From: Xanthomonas citri pv. mangiferaeindicae
GTDB taxonomy: Bacteria > Pseudomonadota > Gammaproteobacteria > Xanthomonadales > Xanthomonadaceae
NCBI GenBank assembly: GCA_002240395.1
Contig: CP016836.1
Coordinates: forward strand, 496,001 to 560,000
DNA length: 64,000 bases
Direction of reading: 5' to 3'
Below, in pieces: positions 62,838 through 64,000 of this stretch. Position 1 is the stretch's first letter. Every line of letters begins with the position of its first letter. The notes beneath the pieces are model-generated. The model saw only the letters and a program-made list of their open reading frames with translations, was not told the origin of the DNA and did not search any database. Made by a program: the position numbers and the translations under genes.

Positions 62838-63563
62838 ATGACCGATCCGTCGTACGACGTGGTGCCCGCTGCGGCGCCAACCCGACTGGCTGTGCGCGGT
62901 GGCGGCCAGTTTCCGGTCCGGCGCGTGTACTGCGTGGGCCGCAATTTCGCCGACCATGCGCGCGAGATGGGTGCCCAGGCGCCCGCCTCGAAGGCCGAGC
63001 GCGGCGTGCCGGTGTTCTTCGCCAAGCCTGCCGATGCGGTGGTGACCGCCGGCGAAGTGCCCTACCCCAGCGCCACCCGCGAACTGCATCACGAGGTCGA
63101 ACTGGTCGTGGCGATCGGCCGCGACGCGCCGCCCGGCGAATTGCCGGTCGACCGCGCCGCCGAGCTCGTCTACGGCTACGCAGTCGGCCTGGACCTCACC
63201 CGTCGCGACCTGCAGGCCGCCGCCAAGGCCAAGGGCCTGCCCTGGGACGTGGCCAAGGGGTTCGACGCCTCGGCGCCGGTCGGCGAACTGGTGCCGGCAG
63301 CAGTCGTTGGCACGCTGGCACCGCGGACGTTGTCGCTCGAGGTCAACGGTGTGCTGCGGCAATCGTCGACGCTCGCGCAGCTGATCTGGGATGTGCCCGA
63401 GATCCTGCATGAGTTGTCCAAGCTGTTCGCGCTACGCGCTGGCGACTTGGTGTTCATGGGCACGCCGGCCGGTGTCGCCGCCCTGCATCCGGGCGATGTC
63501 TGCGTCGCCCGGCTCGACGATGTGCTCGAGCTCCACTGCAAGGTCACTTCGCCGCCGTTATAG
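62838..63563 (+). CDS. Fumarylacetoacetate hydrolase-family protein
   Basis: 241-residue enzyme of the FAH superfamily (acylpyruvase / 2-oxo-hept-3-ene-dioate hydratase type). Motifs are VYCVGRNFADHAREMGAQAP, VFFAKPADAVV, the metal-binding LHHEVELVVAIGRD, YGYAVGLDLTRRDLQ, KGFDASAPVGELVP and FMGTPAGVAALHPGDV. Size fits acylpyruvate hydrolases such as FAHD1/YcgM. The exact substrate is not determined by sequence. Confidence 0.93.
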   Translation: MTDPSYDVVPAAAPTRLAVRGGGQFPVRRVYCVGRNFADHAREMGAQAPASKAERGVPVFFAKPADAVVTAGEVPYPSATRELHHEVELVVAIGRDAPPGELPVDRAAELVYGYAVGLDLTRRDLQAAAKAKGLPWDVAKGFDASAPVGELVPAAVVGTLAPRTLSLEVNGVLRQSSTLAQLIWDVPEILHELSKLFALRAGDLVFMGTPAGVAALHPGDVCVARLDDVLELHCKVTSPPL

Positions 63564-63599
63564 TCCTGCGCGCATTCCACTTACAGCGCAGGAGACACC

Positions 63600-64000
63600 A
63601 TGGGCATACTCGCCGAGTTCAGGGAATTCGCCGTCCGCGGCAATGTCATCGATCTCGCGGTCGGCGTGGTCATCGGAGCGGCGTTCGGCAAGATCGTCAC
63701 CGCACTCGTCGAGAACCTCATCATGCCGTTCATCGGCCTGCTGACCGGTGGCATCGATTTCTCCAGATGGGCGATCACGCTGCGCGCGGCCCAGGTCGAT
63801 GCGGCCGGAGAGGAGATCCCGGCGCTGGTGCTGGGCATTGGCAACGTCGTCAACACGATCGTGCAGTTCGTCATCGTCGCGTTCGCGATCTTCATCGCAG
63901 TGCGCTTCATCAACCGTCTCAAGCGCAAGCAGGCCGAAGCGCCGGTCGAGCAGAAGCCGGCCGAGCCGAGCGAAGAAGTCAAGCTGCTGCGCGAGATCCG
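63600..64000 (+). CDS. mscL: Large-conductance mechanosensitive channel (5' part)
   Basis: First 133 residues of MscL, the inner-membrane pore that opens under membrane tension during hypo-osmotic shock. Features are GILAEFREFAVRGNVIDLAV (N-terminal helix and TM1), GVVIGAAFGKIVTALVENLI, a periplasmic loop, TM2 (VVNTIVQFVIVAFAIFIAVR) and the C-terminal helix ending LLREIR at the window edge. An AGGAG site is placed before the ATG. The gene runs out of the window, with only a few residues missing. Confidence 0.96.
   Translation, partial: MGILAEFREFAVRGNVIDLAVGVVIGAAFGKIVTALVENLIMPFIGLLTGGIDFSRWAITLRAAQVDAAGEEIPALVLGIGNVVNTIVQFVIVAFAIFIAVRFINRLKRKQAEAPVEQKPAEPSEEVKLLREI

Overview
The window is GC-rich and densely coded. 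It looks like a chromosomal segment of a Xanthomonadaceae/Lysobacteraceae bacterium (Lysobacter or Luteimonas-like). This rests on gene content and style: a sufBCDS operon, a MurU-type uridylyltransferase, a heme locus hemP / TonB receptor / hemin transport protein / DUF6607, an ahcY gene with an S-adenosylhomocysteine (SAH) riboswitch, several outer-membrane TonB receptors, a histone H1-like AAKK-repeat protein, and many GC-rich promoters of the type NANAAT placed close to start codons. The genus is an inference. No rRNA, integrase, transposase, prophage or CRISPR array is visible.

Layout. 1-5.2 kb: end of sufB, then sufC, sufD, sufS (Fe-S cluster assembly), a GNAT acetyltransferase and a Rieske protein. 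5.3-9.0 kb: Fur-controlled promoter, a small Pro-rich membrane protein, a siderophore-type TonB receptor, and a convergent HutD-family gene. 9.2-13.4 kb: ComEA-like protein, M20 peptidase, orphan sulfate-binding protein, MurU. 13.4-15.0 kb: histone H1-like gene and a 1.06-kb non-coding stretch with heptamer repeats. 15.0-18.1 kb: gcvTH, and NfeD plus SPFH membrane proteins. 18.2-22.5 kb: Fur-controlled heme-uptake operon. 22.5-28.9 kb: aldo/keto reductase, NupC, ribokinase, lipoprotein, DusB, membrane-bound hydrolase. 29.1-31.5 kb: secreted S8 protease with five C-terminal repeats. 31.7-36.3 kb: metK and an Anbu-type cluster (ATP-grasp, alpha-E, proteasome-like hydrolase). 36.4-40.7 kb: S9 peptidase and SAH-riboswitch-controlled ahcY. 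40.8-48.0 kb: a probable N-acetylgalactosamine/galactosamine utilisation locus (DUF4832 protein and TonB receptor divergent from gatZ/kbaZ and agaS) with matching operator-like dyads. 48.1-51.4 kb: DUF3228, malate:quinone oxidoreductase, metF. 51.5-55.8 kb: small secreted proteins, a two-component system, a candidate sRNA, a RimK-type ligase. 55.9-64.0 kb: tRNA-Gly(CCC), GDSL autotransporter, thiS, thiG, trmB, SLC13/TrkA-C transporter, a second Rieske protein, FAH-family hydrolase and the start of mscL.

How genes work together. metK, ahcY (with SAH riboswitch) and metF cover three steps of the activated-methyl cycle. Two iron routes (siderophore receptor, heme receptor) share one promoter design, with a Fur box inside a 16-bp spacer. 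The gatZ/agaS locus pairs cytoplasmic amino-sugar catabolism with an outer-membrane receptor and a secreted glycosidase-like protein.

Quality note. Four genes (DUF6607, ribokinase, the GalNAc-locus TonB receptor, thiS) each look one base short at a short G/C run. Adding one base restores the expected protein in every case. This may be base-calling error rather than biology, and it makes the apparent ThiS-ThiG fusion and the run-on ribokinase suspect.
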